A stretch of 64,000 bases of DNA from Trochalopteron elliotii (Eukaryota; Chordata; Aves; Passeriformes; Leiothrichidae): NCBI GenBank assembly GCA_024734555.1, contig JANPWX010000029.1, positions 3,757,604-3,821,603 on the forward strand. The letters run 5' to 3'. Both the position numbers and the translations under genes were made by a program. Within the stretch, counting starts at the first letter, position 1. Each line of letters starts with the position of its first letter. The notes beneath the pieces are model-generated. The model worked only from the letters and a program-made list of their open reading frames with translations, was not told where the DNA came from and did not search any database. Shown in pieces: positions 47,712 through 59,974 of this stretch.

Positions 47712-48829
47712 TGAGACATCCAAGGCCCTGCTCAGGGAAGGTGCTGGTGTTCCCATCCAGCACTGAGAGCTGTGTTCCCCCTGGGCAGGTTCTCCTGGCA
47801 CTGACACCCCGGCTGTCTGTGACACTCCATGCTTTGGGTGGCCAGGGGACAGCAACAGAGCACTGCCACAGCTGCCAGCCCTGCTCCTCATCCTCCAGGG
47901 AGAGCTCTGGGCAGAGAAAAGCATCTGCTGCTGTCTCTGCCCACGGGAGAAGGGAAAGGGGGAGCTCAGGCAGCCGTGAGAACTGCGACATTCTCTCCCT
48001 GGGTAGGAACCAGGGCAGCCAGGTGATGTCAGCACAGAAAACAAGCTGCAGAAGGGGATTCCTCCAGGATGTGTGGGGAAGGAGGTGGGAAGGGGAGTCC
48101 CTGGTGATTCCCAGAAATAATTCAGTATGAAAAAGCATGAATTGACAGCACCAGCTACTCAGGCAGGTGAGATCAGCCCGCATGGATTCCAGGCAGCCCT
48201 CTGTCCCACCAGGAGAGGGGTGGGAAATCTGTACTTGCTCCGGGCTGCCTTAGGATCAGGGCAATGCAGAGAGCACTTTCTTTGTATAACTCCTCTAATC
48301 CAGAGAAGGAAGAGCCCGGGGGAATGATTTTGACTTTGCAGCAGGGAAGAAGCAGCAGCAAAACTGCGTTATTATTTTTGTCCTCCCCAACTGCTGCCTC
48401 TTGTGCAGGTGTGAGGACACAGAGCACAAAAGGAGCCATCTCTAGACTTCGATTCCACCCCCTTCTCACAGCCACTCCATCTATTTGTCTCCTCCGGGCT
48501 GAAGGAAGGCCTCCCACCCTACACCATTGTCTTTTTGGGTCGCTGCCAGTTCACCTCTGCCTTGTTCGCTGTGGCACAGCCGAGGTCACAGCTGGCCCAG
48601 GGACATGCCACCGACTGCCACCTCTGCCCAGGGGTGCCTGGAGTGGAGAGCTCAGCACCACCAGAGCTCTTGTGATCTGCTCAGGCAGCCAGGGCTCTCT
48701 CCAAATTACACTGCTTCCCAAACAGCGCCTTCTCATTACATAATTCCGCCTGTAATTGTTGTTGCCCAAAGGTATGAGCTGTGTTTCTCGCAGACTATTA
48801 CCAAAATCATCCTTTTCTGCTCACTGTCA
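47712..48829. other. Intronic sequence, nothing recognised
   Basis: Overlapping long frames on both strands (164 codons minus at 47689-48183; 139 plus at 47711-48130; 159 plus at 48264-48743) match no family. Confidence 0.45.
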
Positions 48830-49120
48830 AAACCCTCCCTTGCCGACATTTATTCCCTGCTCTCTCCCCTCATTTGCACGGCGCCTTTGGAGAGCCCAGC
48901 GTGAGGGTTTTCCACGCCTGTCCCCCTCTATCAGCACCACGATGCAGAGCGGGGGGAGGGACCATTCCGCCGGGCACTTCTCCCCTCTCTGCCGCTCCAG
49001 ACGAGCGCTCGGGCGGCTGCTCCTCCCTCCATCCAGCCTCTCCACGTTCTGTGAGCTCTCCCGGCTAATTGGTGCTCCAGTCTCCAGCACGGTCTGCGCC
49101 GCACCACAGCACACTGCGAA
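48830..49120. promoter_or_regulatory. CpG-dense patch, possible intronic CpG island
   Basis: A hand count gives about 20 CpG in 48881-49120, far more than in surrounding sequence, where CpG is rare. The core includes GACGAGCGCTCGGGCGGCTG and TCTGCGCCGCACC. A second, weaker CpG cluster runs from about 49370 to 49800. Retained CpG in a depleted vertebrate background usually means germline-unmethylated DNA such as a promoter or enhancer. It could be an alternative NRG2 promoter, a lncRNA start or an orphan island. No TATA box or convincing first exon was identified. Confidence 0.5.
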
Positions 49121-49370
49121 GGGTTATCCACTGTCTTCCCCAGTCCACTAATTGTGTAATTATGCAGAAATGGCCTGTCTGGTACAATCTATTTCTCATA
49201 CTCCCCTGTGGTGCTTGTTGCTTACAATGCTCATTATTCCTCTAAGTATTTGCAGACCTTCACCCTCCATCATATTTCCACAAATTGCAGTTCTATTAAC
49301 AAGGGAACAATTCCTGAAGTCCTTGCAAATACTGTATTCATTTTCTCAACTGCTCCCTCCTTTCTGGCCA
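49121..49370. promoter_or_regulatory. AT-rich stretch between CpG clusters with TAATT motifs
   Basis: CCACTAATTGTGTAATTATG lies at about 49145-49164, with GGCTAATTGGTG just upstream at about 49063. TAATT cores are homeodomain-type sites. The placement between two CpG-rich blocks is enhancer-like, but this is inference only. Confidence 0.3.
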
Positions 49371-49797
49371 GGAGCAGAGCGAGCTCTGTCTGCAGGCTGG
49401 CTCAGGTCAGGGAAGGTGCCTTTGCTCCGGAGCCTGTCGCTGTCCTCTGCCCATCCCCAGGCTCGGGGGGCTGTGGGGACCCCGGCAGCGGAGCAGAGGG
49501 CAGGGATCTGTCCCAGGCTGGGTGCCCTGGGGGGGGCACACACCTCACCCTCTGCCCTCCGCGGGCTCTGCGCTGCTCAGCCCATCCCGCAAGGAGACAG
49601 GCAGGCTCTGTGCTCATCCCGGATCTCTGCCGGGTGCCAGGCTCAGCTATCTGAGCAATTACACACCAGCTGAAGCCTGTGTTCGGGCTCAGCCTCCTGC
49701 CACAGGCATGCCATGGCTCTGGACTCAGAGCAGCCCCCTCCAGAGAGAAGGAGCCTGCGCCGTGGGTGCCCCCACCACGGTGTGGGTAGGGACATGC

Positions 49798-50290
49798 ACA
49801 GAACCACGGAGTCACGGAATATCCAGGGCTGGAAGGGACCCACAAGTATAATAAATCCAACTCCTGGCCCTGCACAGGACTCCCCAACAATCCCACCCTG
49901 TGCCTGAGAGTGCTGTCTGGCAAGTTTGGGACTGTGACCATTCCCTGGGCAGCCTGTTCAGTGCCTGGCCACCCTCTGGGGAGGAACCTTTCCCTGATAT
50001 CCAACATAGAACTCTCCTGACACAGCTCCAGCCTCGGGTCCTGTCACTGGTCACCAGACAAAAGAGGTCAGTGTCTGTCTCTCCTCTTCCCCTCACAAGG
50101 AAATTGTAGATTGCAAGGAGGTGTCCCCTCAGCCTCCTCCTTTCCAGGTTGAACAGATCAAGTCCCCTCCTCAGCCGCCTCTGAAACAGGTCCAAACCCT
50201 TTGCCATCTTCACTGCTCTCCTTTGGACACTCTCCAAGAGTTTAATATCTTCCTTACCTTGGAGTGAGCAGGGTCAGCACCACACCTCCC
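49798..50290 (-). mobile_element. CR1 LINE 3' fragment, minus orientation, ~490 bp
   Basis: The minus-strand frame 49812-50237 reads GLDLFNLERRRLRGHLLAIY, then LFCLVTSDRTRGWSC, ISGKGSSPEGGQALNRLPRE, the C-terminal part of CR1 reverse-transcriptase ORF2 (LFSLEKRRLRGDLIAVYNYL, VTSDRTRGNG, HWNRLPREV) with decay and frame loss. The plus-left edge is CACGGAATATCCAGGGCTGG, AAGGGACCCACAAG, the reversed 3' tail of a different CR1 subfamily from the others in the window. It is the longest CR1 piece here. Confidence 0.94.
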
Positions 50291-53200
50291 CAGTCTGGAC
50301 CTTCTGAGCCACAGAAATATAATGGGCCACAAACTTGGCTGGACATCCTGCTGGATGATTCAAGGTGGCACAGCTGACACAAGCCACTGCTGAGTGGGGG
50401 CATGGCATTTGGGGCAGGCTGGGGAGGTTCTGGACCCACCACAAGGGTCCCTGGGATGGGGGCTCCTCTAGGGCTGTGCTGGAGGTGGGAGATGGCTCTG
50501 GAAGGCCAGGCCAGTCTGGTGTGAATCAGCAACAGGGCTGGAGGGAGCTTTGCCCAAGGCACATGTCACATCTCCCTGGCCTGAGAAATGATATTTCAGG
50601 GAATTTCCCTCTCTGCAGACAAGAGCAATTAGAGGAACACCAGGGCAGCCACCATATGACTTCTTAAAAATCCAGAGCCTTGCTTTGTGTCAGTACCACC
50701 ACGGGGAGAGCCCAGACCCAGCAGCTGTTTTCTGGATGGGACTAGAAACAGCACTGCTGAGCAGCAGCACTTTGTGCCAGCAGATCCCAAAAATACCTCA
50801 TCCCTCGAAGGAAACCGTGAGATCCCCAAAGGCTGCAAGAATACATTGGAGTTTACTGCAAAGCTGAGTGCTATGGACAGCCTGACAAATGGTGATATCC
50901 AGAGGAAGCTTATGTCAGGCTTAATTTCCATTTTGAATTTGCAGTACAGCTTTTGGCTGGTTTGACTTGGGCCACAGACTCAGTGCAATAAGAGCTGTTA
51001 CAACTGTTGATCACTGTAATAGACCAAATGTGTTATTTAGCTTCACATGGGTTTATCTCTGGCGTGGCATTCCACAAGAGAATTTAAATGTCCCCATAAA
51101 ATTTAATTCTAACCATCTTTCTCTAGATATTTCTGAAGGGGGTTCTCCCACGAGAGGCCTGGTGCTCTCTGCTTTCATTAAGTCTAGACATTTCATAAAG
51201 CAGTCTCTTCTTTTAGTATTCTTCATTGGAAGCCAAGAGTTGATAAGACTTTACAAAAAGGGAAGAGGAGAATATACCCCAAAACACCCCACTCTGGCAC
51301 CATTTGGTCAGCTCAGCTGTAGATCTCAGCAGAGAGTTAATGGAGAAGGAATATGCTGCTCAGCCAGACAGGACTCCTTCATCCTCCTCTAATGACAGAA
51401 CAGCTGCTTTTGTAACTACCCCCTGCAGATATTAAAGCTGAGAAAAATCCTCCTCATAGCAAACCACAAAAAGAAAGGAGCTTTCTTCTGGAATGCTGTG
51501 TCAATTAACTTCTTAGGACTCATCTGAAGGCAGATGTGTCTTGGGGTCCTCAGGCCAGGAGACCATTCACCTGGACAAATTATGCAGCGCAAATAAATCC
51601 ACTGAAAAACTAGATATCCCTTCCTGTTTGTAAAATTTTTCTTAGCTGATCTTACCAGCTCAAGATTACAAACACATTTATAAACATCTGCTGGATAGTT
51701 TACAGGAGGAAAGGTCAGGCTCTGACGCAGGATCCTCACTCTGTCCACACGGCAGGCCCAGATGTGACGGCCACGCTCACGCACACGTGGCTGTGGGCTT
51801 GGGGCTGACCAGCACAGGTGAGGGCACTGCTGGAGAGAGGGAAACCTCTCACACACAATAAAGTGTCTGCTTTTTGCACTCCCACCAGGAGACTCGTGCT
51901 GGCTCCCTGCAGCTATCATTTTTATATAGATATAAACCGGCATTATATAATGGAGCTCTTTGGCATCCCTCCTGCTCCAGATGCCCGTGCAAGGCAAGGT
52001 CGCAAGTCCCAGCAGTTCCCTAACCACCACACAGCCCCGTTAATGATGGCCTACAAACCTGGCAAAGGCAAAGTTTGAAATTGTAGGAGGCACCAAAAAG
52101 CCTGGCCAACCTTGTTCAGCCCTTGCTGACAAGCTGGCTTTGATAGCTCTGACGAAAAATAAACTGGTTGATGTGTCTGTCCCATCTCCAGTGGCCTCAG
52201 TCAGCCCCAAGGGAAGTTTCATGGTGCAGCCCTTTGCAGGACACTTCCTTGAGCATAAATAAACCTGGAGGAAGCAGGAGGGAACCCTAGGAAGAACCCA
52301 GGGTCTCAAGTGCATGAGACCATGTTGCACCAAATAGATGATTTAAGTGCTCATGTAATGAAAGAATGCTGCAAAAGGACTAGTGATGAAATAGACTGGC
52401 ACATGAGGGATTCAGAGGGTACAGGGCAGTGTTTGCACCTTTCTATGGTGTTAAATACCCACTATCCTGATGAAAGAGGCTCTGCTTCATCTCAGATATT
52501 TCTGTGAACTCAGGTGAGTGTACACAGAAATCAGTACTTTCCTACATAAAGCACACAAGCACAAATGGCAGAATTTCTGGCAAAACAACATATTTGATCC
52601 CATACCTTTCCCCATTTGTGGGGAGAAAATTCTTTGCTTTCCCCTTTCCACCATTCCCAATCAGAGTTTCAGGACTCTGTCTACAATTCTTTGGTCTAAC
52701 ACAGTGGAGTGGTTTTTCTGCCTCTTGTGCCATAACAAAAGAGTAACGACCTTCTCTGGCCATCATTGGACCCTGAACAATCTGGTCCATGAGCAGTGGA
52801 GATGCCTGTCCCATCTGCCTCTGTTTAGAGCATGGCCAAGGTGTTTTGCTTCTCTTCTTGGCTAAGACATAAAACTTGGAGTGATCCCACCCCCCAGCCC
52901 TTTCCCCTGAGCTCCCCAAAGGTACACTAGCAGTTCTAAAGGCAAATTCAGTGCAGATGATCAGGCTGGCAATGTAAATAACCCAAGGGCCCATCCTGCT
53001 CTGAGACATCACATGTAGCACAGAGAAACACAGACTCCCATGTGTCCCTTCAGTGTCTCGATCCATGAGCAAGATTCCCACAGCTCAGAGGCACAGGGTG
53101 ACAGGACATCTGTCACAGGGTGACAGCTCAGAGCAGTCTCTGTCCCTCTTGGCTCTTTCAGTCCAAAGGAACAGGGCAGGGAGATGGAGCCAGACAGACC

Positions 53201-56200
53201 ATTCACTGCTTCGTGCACCTCCCAGCCCTGTGGTGTTCCACCAGCCCTTCCTGCCTCTCATGTCCTTGTCCCAGCACCTGGGACAGATTGTCTGGGCCAC
53301 TGAGCACAGGCCTCAGAGCCCCCTCACAACACCTGCCACATCCAGGACCTCCTGACTGAATCCTTCTCATGGGATGTCTTGTGGAGCTGTCACTCTCCAC
53401 CTTGAGCCACAACAGCCACAGCCAGATAAAGCCATCAGACACAGCCTGGCAGCTGGGAACCAGCAGGGAAGTCAAAGGATGGTGAGTGTCCTCAGGAGAC
53501 ACGAGCTCCCAGTCATCCCAGACAGCCAAGGGTATGCAAAGTCCATGCTGGACACACCAAAGGGCAGGTGAACCCACTTCAGAGTCACATCATCCTCCAG
53601 ACACACTTGTCCCTTTCTGTAGGAAGGGGTGAGGACACAGCCTGCTTGGATGGCACAGTGAAGTGCCCAGCCATGGTCTCTGTGACACAAGGGAGGTTAG
53701 AGACAGGGTTCTCTGCTCATGACATATTGCAGGCAGAGCTTGCCCAGCTTTTTATCAGAGCAATCCATTTCACAGTCCAGGGAAAGAGAAACAAAGCAAC
53801 ACCAGGAGGAAAATCACAAACATGACGTTCTCCCACACAAAGTTCAGCAGGTGAAGGACAGGAGAATTCCTTGAAAGGCACAAGGAACACAAGCACTTAT
53901 GATTCCTGGCTCAAGCAGAATAACTGGAAGGGACAGAAGAAACAACAGGGACTTTTGGGCTGGGGAAAAACTTGGGTATTGGGTGGAAGACAGTGGGGAA
54001 GAGATTAAAATCACACACATTAGCCTAGATGGAAGATTCATGCATTGCACAGATTTGAATTTGCTCACAGCCTAGTTTCAGTATTTTCAAAAGTGGAAGC
54101 CAGTTCTTAGTGCCCACACCCAGGCAACTGGTGCCCTTCCAGCACTGCTGTGTGTGACCACTTGCCCCAGTGAAGGTCCCATCTGAGGCTGTTCAGGGTA
54201 ACTGTGAAGGATAAAGGGCTTGGGTTTAAAAGCATCTCTGCCTGTTGCCCTTCTCCAACTCCCAGGAAGAAAAGCCCTTTGAAAAAAGGGGCATTGATAT
54301 TTTTTTCACTCTTTAATTGCATGCCCCACCCTTCTCTGAGAACTGGCAGACCCTCACCCATCTAGAAACACCAGCTGCAGCCACCAGGGTGCTGCTTGTT
54401 AGTTCCTTTTTATGGAGTAAGGCTGGACAGTGCAACATACAGTGGGATTTGTTGGGGGGGGTTTGTACCTCCTAGCTGGCATTCTTGCCTTTCTGGACAA
54501 AGGCAGTAACAGGTCAACCTCATGCTGAGAAGACACATTTGTCAGTGGCTCACCTCTGCTGAGGACCTGGTAATGACTTCTGTACATTCCCCAGCTCCAA
54601 AGGTTAGACATAAATCAGTGACTAAATCCCAGAGTGCATTGTTCCTCTAGCTGCTCGCTGGGGAATTGTCCATGTTTGATTCCCGTTGCAGATAGCTCAG
54701 AAAGCCAGAATTCCTCAATGAGCAGCTGAGCTGCTCAGGAGTCTACTGGGAAAACATTTCTAGAGCTCCACAAATGAAAACCACTTCTCCCGGGCTCCTA
54801 TTCTGCTCACTGCACTTTCTACCCCATATGTCAAGTTGTCACAGTTCTCACTTGCCAGCAGCTGCCTGACCCTGCCTGGGTGGTGGCAGGAGTGAAGTAG
54901 AAGAAACATGGAGCCAAGGGTTTAAATGAGCAGAGATGTTCTTGGCAGACACGGGCAGAGAACACAAGACAGACTAGAGAGCTGTGCACTGCACCAAGGT
55001 CCCAGCTGTGCTCCATGGACCATCCCAGAACAAGCAGTAAAATTGGTGCCCTGGAGGAGCTCTGGCAGGCTGCACCAACCACAGAGTCACCAGTATGGAG
55101 TGGCTTAGCTTTACCTGGGCAACCAGTGCCACCCCAGCTGTGGTCCCCACTGCCTGCAGCCTCCTTCCAGCTGACATCCCCTGCTCCAGGACATCCCCAC
55201 AGGGAGCACAGACCTCCAGCACTGCTCACAGCAGCTCTGCGTGCAGAGCTCCCTGCGGGCTGCTCTGTGCTGTGCCTGTGTGTCCCAGCCCAGGCACTGC
55301 AGCATGGGAAGGAGCCTCGGCTGTAGCCCAGGGACATCTGAGCTCAGTAGCAGCATCTGACGACAGATGTGTGTCTTGCAACATCGCTACTGAAGTGTCT
55401 TTTCCTTTCAAAGCAGGGATCGTTTTCCCTCACGTAATAGTGCAGGCAAATATAATCCTATTAACAGGGCTATTAAACTAAACAACACTTGGCACGCCAT
55501 GACCTAAAGAAACAATCCACCAGCACCGGCAGCTTGTAAACAGCCCCTTCCCTGAGGCAAAATGGGCATTTCCTATGCCTGAGTGCCCTCCTGGCCAGCA
55601 GCCTCCCACCCTGCTGCTGCACCAAGCTCTGCAGGACACCCAGTCCTTACATGTGTGGGAGGGCGCTGCAGTAAAAAGCTGGTGTCTGCATAAAAACTGT
55701 CTTTCCTGAGACAAGTGGGCCCCTTTCCATCCCACTATCCCAGCCTCTAAATCAAATTTACTCCCTAACTCAATTAGTATTCACTCAAGTTTACACCAAG
55801 ACAAGGCTTGAATCCTTGTTGGCATCTCTGCAATGGCTCTCATCTCTTGGGTTTAGAGCTCTTTTGCTCCTCCACATATCTGAATTCCCAATCCAGTCAT
55901 GCCTGAGTTGAAAGACTGGGCTCACATCTCTTTGCAGTAGGCCTGTCAATTAAAGTTCTGCCTTCTGCTCTGCTCTCTTGACTGAAGCAGTTCTAATTCT
56001 TGCCCCACTCCTCCACAAATACACCTGTCCCTTCTCTGCCATTGCTTGCAGCTGTGGCAGAGTATGACAGCATTGCCTTGGGAAGAGATGAATACTGGGA
56101 TGCACAGGTACTCCATGTGCAGCCCTGGGCACTGGCTTCCTCTCTAATAACCCTGAAAATAGCTGTCATTTCCATGGTGCAGCAGAAGGGCAAGGAGAAG

Positions 56201-57579
56201 AGTTTGGGCTGGGGAGCCATTTGTGGTGGCAGAAAGTCTTTCAGCAGCATGAAATGATGCATTTACCCCATGGGGCACTAAACCCTGATCAGCAGAGGAA
56301 CCCATGGAGACCAAACACAGTGTTGATGACCAAATGCTGTCTCCTGATTGCTCCTCAGAGCTACCCACACAGCAGGAACCCTACAGATCTATGTGCTGTG
56401 TAGAGCACTTGTCTCTGGCCCCCCAGCCCTGCAGGGCTCCCCAGTGGTTCTATGGAGAGCAGACACTCTTGCCTGTCTAAGCACTGCTGCTTCCCTTCCC
56501 CTGCAGTGAGCTCACAAGGGCAGAGCCATCACCTTTCTCTGCCTTTGTAGCTGCAGGTGAGCCCAGAGTGCTGCTGCCCTGGATGTGCAGAGGCATCCTC
56601 TCATCTGTCCTTTCTGTGCATCCCTCAGCCCCTGGCTGAGCAGCTGTTCTCCCTGTGGGATGAGATCCAGTGCAGAGGATGTGTTGGCAGAGATCATCCA
56701 CCAGACTGGTGAGGGATGTTTTCTCATCATCCCAAGCACTGCTGCCAGTTCCAGGATGAGAAGCAGAGGTGTTTGTCCAAGTGACATCCTTGGATACATT
56801 CTGTCTTGGAGCTGGGCTTTCCAAAGAGATGCATCATCCTACCACTCTGCTCTGGGAGGAGATCTGCTCCAGCCCCACCAACATATGCAAACTGGATTCC
56901 TCTTGAAGCAGGAGAAAGACAACCCAAACCCCAATAGTCACTTTTCAATACCTCTGTTATTGTATATTACCTTAGAAACCTTTGGAAAACAAGTAATGGC
57001 CACAAACCCAAAGCCATTTCTAATGAACAGCGTGAACCCCAAAAGAGTCCCAGTGAGAAAACCTGGACTTGAGAAAATGCCATATTAAGTGGCACAGTGA
57101 AAAATGCTCATTGTGTCTTGACTCTTGCACAGCCCAGCTACTTCATATTTTCTCCCAGCCAATTTGGCTTTCCTCGTTGTTTCATTTTATGGGGAAGATT
57201 TTGATCATTGCTGGTTTATATCTCCCTCATCTTCTTTTATGAGGAAAATGTATTGGAAATTCCCCCTCACACAAAGGGGAGTGGTGACAAATGGATCTCA
57301 AAGGATGAACTGATCAGCTGCTTTCTTGGGGCTTTCATCTGGCCAGAGGCTGAGATAAGGCTGAGATGAGCAGCCCAGCACTAAAACACTCCACAGGATC
57401 TGATAGGATAAAGACCTACAAATCTGCCCTATCAGAAAGTACAATCAAATTACAGGACTTCGCTCAGGTAAACAAATAATCCCAAAATGTGTCCAGATCT
57501 GCACAGAGTGATTCAATCCAACAATAAATAGACCAGATACAGCTCCAGCCACTTAAACTGACCACAGCACTTTTCACTG
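50291..57579. other. Intronic sequence, mostly unrecognised; AT-rich block at 50.9-51.7 kb
   Basis: 50870-51130 and 51420-51730 are AT-rich, nearly CpG-free and without repeat signatures, which is the texture of conserved non-coding elements. The 204-codon minus frame at 51416-52030, the 179-codon minus frame at 52542-53081 and the 168-codon minus frame at 54831-55337 match no domain I recognise. They have no upstream context and are overlapped by frames on the other strand. Confidence 0.4.
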
Positions 57580-57605
57580 CCCACCCCCTCCCCGCCCCCA
57601 CCCCC
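57580..57605 (-). other. G-quadruplex-type motif on the minus strand
   Basis: The plus strand has C runs separated by single bases (CCCACCCCCTCCCCGCCCCC, then ACCCCC). The minus strand therefore has four or more G runs of at least three with 1-base loops, which fits the G4 consensus. It would also be present in NRG2 pre-mRNA because the gene is read on minus. Confidence 0.75.
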
Positions 57606-59390
57606 GAATTCCTGGAATAACAGACATTCTGCACTGTTCAAACAAACAATATTTATTTTATTCTTACGTAAAGTTGTATGGGTTCTGCAGATATAAACAT
57701 GGGTAAACATTGCCTCCTGTCCCCAGTGCTGCAGTGCACAGCAGTCTCAGGGAGAGGAGAGCCACAGGGCCTGCACTCACCTCCCACTCCTGCCAGACCT
57801 TCCCAAACAACTTGGCAGTGGTCAAGCATCTTGGGTTTTGGTCTCCATAGACAGAGCACCCAAAGCCAATGTCACTTTAATGCTTGTCAACACAACACAG
57901 TTTTCAAAGGTGTTGAGCTACAGTAGCTGTAACCAGCATTCCCAGCCTTCAGCAGCCAGGCCACTTCAATTTACGTAGATAAATATTTTAAAATATTGAC
58001 AACAAACATTCTGTGTTTAGTCACCAGGAAAGAGAACAAGACAGTTTTCCAAGCTGAAAGGCTGAGTTAGACTCTTGGTGACAGCAAACAGGGGACAGAA
58101 AGAAGCACAGAGCATTACAAAACCAAGACAGCAAGTGCATATGCTGGCTTCAAGAGGCTGATTTATTTGTCTTTTAGCAAAAGCATTCAGGAACTTACAT
58201 CTTTGCCTCTTCACAGATGGTGCTGAGCCAGATTGTCCTGCTGGAACCATTACTGACAGTATCACTGAATCATCTCCATTAATCCCTATGAGGAGGCAGA
58301 GGTAATTCTGGAAGACTGGTGCAGGGCAAAGCCCAGTGGGACCCATTTTGTACTTTATAAACACTTTTGGAAAGCTGAATTCCTGCTTTGAGCCTACAAA
58401 GCCGAAGATCAGCTCTGACCAAGGTTAGGAACAAACTCTACCCAGGTTTCTGCCAGGAAAATTCATGCAACTTGGTTTCACCTTTCAACCAGCACTCTGG
58501 GAATCCACTGGGGATGAGGATCTAAGCTCAATCTTTCCACAAACTCATCAACCCCAGGAGCAGGGAAAAACCATGAGAAAAAGTGCTACTTGCCAGTCAC
58601 ACCACAATTCTTTGGTGCAACAGCAGCTGGAGGATGCAAAAAGAACAAGAACTGAAGAACCAGTCATCAGGGGAGGTTATGAAATAAAGACCAATAAAGA
58701 GTACATCTAATTGCTCCCCAATGCAGGCCAACCCCAAAGGAGAGTGAAGTCTTCCAAAGCATCTTCCTAGAGGTTATGCACTCACACACTTGTTCTTCTG
58801 AGTGTGAACTAACTTGGGCAAAGGGTGGGAAACCCCCTTCAGTTTATTACATAAGTCTCAAGTGAAAAGGGAGAGCCTTTATACCACCCTCTCCCCACCC
58901 TCTGTGAAGCCAAGGGCTGCAGAGCCCCTGGATTGCTCAGCACTGGCAGGAAAAGGGCAGAAGGAATGTTTGAACAGCTGATTTTTGAGTGGCACTGGGA
59001 ATTTGCCAGTTCCTTCCTTTGTCGTGCAGGGCTTGCAGCTCTCTGAAAACCCTGGGAATGAAGCAATCTATGATGCTCAGAAGTCTTAAGGATTTTGTCT
59101 CCTCTGAAACACTTTAATATCAAAGTTACTTCATTACCCAAATTAGTGAGACTTTCTAATGGATCTCAGATCCTACAAGTCATGGCAAAGTTCCCCCTTA
59201 TCAAACCCTGTGTTATGACAGTGAGTAAACCAGTTGCCAGGGGTAATATTAATAATGTACTCAGGAAGAGGACATAGCAGAGGAGGTAAGATCTTGAGAG
59301 CTGCATCCACCAAGAGCACAATAGTCAAAAACCCTTTTATCTGCCCTAGGTCTATTCACACACTAGTTTCATCAGCTGTGTAGGTCTCAG
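57606..59390. other. Intronic sequence, nothing recognised
   Basis: AT-rich at about 57.93-58.0 kb. No repeats or exons were recognised. Confidence 0.45.
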
Positions 59391-59477
59391 AGCTGCACAC
59401 ACCCCAACTTTAAATGAAATATTATTTTAAATTTAGATTTCTTTAAAATTAAATTTTAAAAGCTGCACACACCCCAA
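59391..59477. repeat. 17-bp direct repeat flanking a 53-bp AT-rich segment
   Basis: AGCTGCACACACCCCAA occurs perfectly at 59391-59407 and 59461-59477. The 53 bases between are almost pure A/T and contain complementary stretches (TTTAAATTT, AAATTTTAAA). It looks like a 70-base tandem duplication with one partial copy, or an insertion flanked by duplicated target sequence. Confidence 0.88.
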
Positions 59478-59762
59478 ATTGATGGACTCTCCTGGACTTC
59501 CTTCTCACTACAGCACAAGATGACTCCAGAACCTGGACTTAAGAAAAAGCTTTAAATCAGTCAGTCACTGGGGTTGGAGATACACCAACTGGAAAGAGCT
59601 TGGAGAAACAGCATTAATTTCTGGGGAAAACTGTACTGTTACCAGGGTACAGGTTTATTCTGGGAATATCTAAGAGCTCCAAGGGAGCTCTGACTTCAAG
59701 TGGGGCTGTGCAGATCCAGTGTGTTTACAGCACACACAGATAAGGCAGGTAAAAGAAGGACT

Positions 59763-59974
59763 TTTAGATTGGAAATTCTTCCCTGTGAGGGTGGTGAGGC
59801 CCTGGCACAGGGTGCCCAGAGGAGCTGTGGCTGCCCCATCCCTGGAAGTGCTCCAGGACAAGGTCGGACAGGGCTTGGAGCAGCCTGGGATGGTGGAAGG
59901 TGTCCATGGCAGGGGAATGGAATGAGATGAACTCTAAAGTCCATTGCAATCCAAGCCACTCTGGGGTTCTGTGA
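59763..59974 (+). mobile_element. CR1 LINE 3' tail, plus orientation
   Basis: TTTTAGATTGGAAATTCTTC, CCTGTGAGGGTGGTGAGGCC, GAGCTGTGGCTGCCCCATCC, then GGGGAATGGAATGAGATGAA and CCAAGCCACTCTGGGGTTCT match the shared passerine CR1 3' block. The terminal octamer repeat is lost. Confidence 0.88.

Noticed and set aside
48827..49114. A 95-codon minus frame inside the CpG-dense patch as an alternative NRG2 first exon
   Set aside because: The peptide has no similarity to the known NRG2 N-terminus and no in-phase donor was identified. Only the CpG density is supported.
49812..50237. A 141-codon minus frame with a conserved-looking sequence
   Set aside because: It is the decayed C-terminal part of CR1 reverse-transcriptase ORF2, not a host gene.
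51416..52030. A 204-codon minus-strand frame
   Set aside because: No domain, signal peptide or splice context is recognised. The composition is that of AT-rich non-coding DNA, so chance is the simplest reading.
52310..52516. A 65-codon plus frame ending near CTCAGGTGAGTG, a splice-donor-like site
   Set aside because: It is antisense to NRG2, the stop codon comes before the donor, and no acceptor or partner exon was found.
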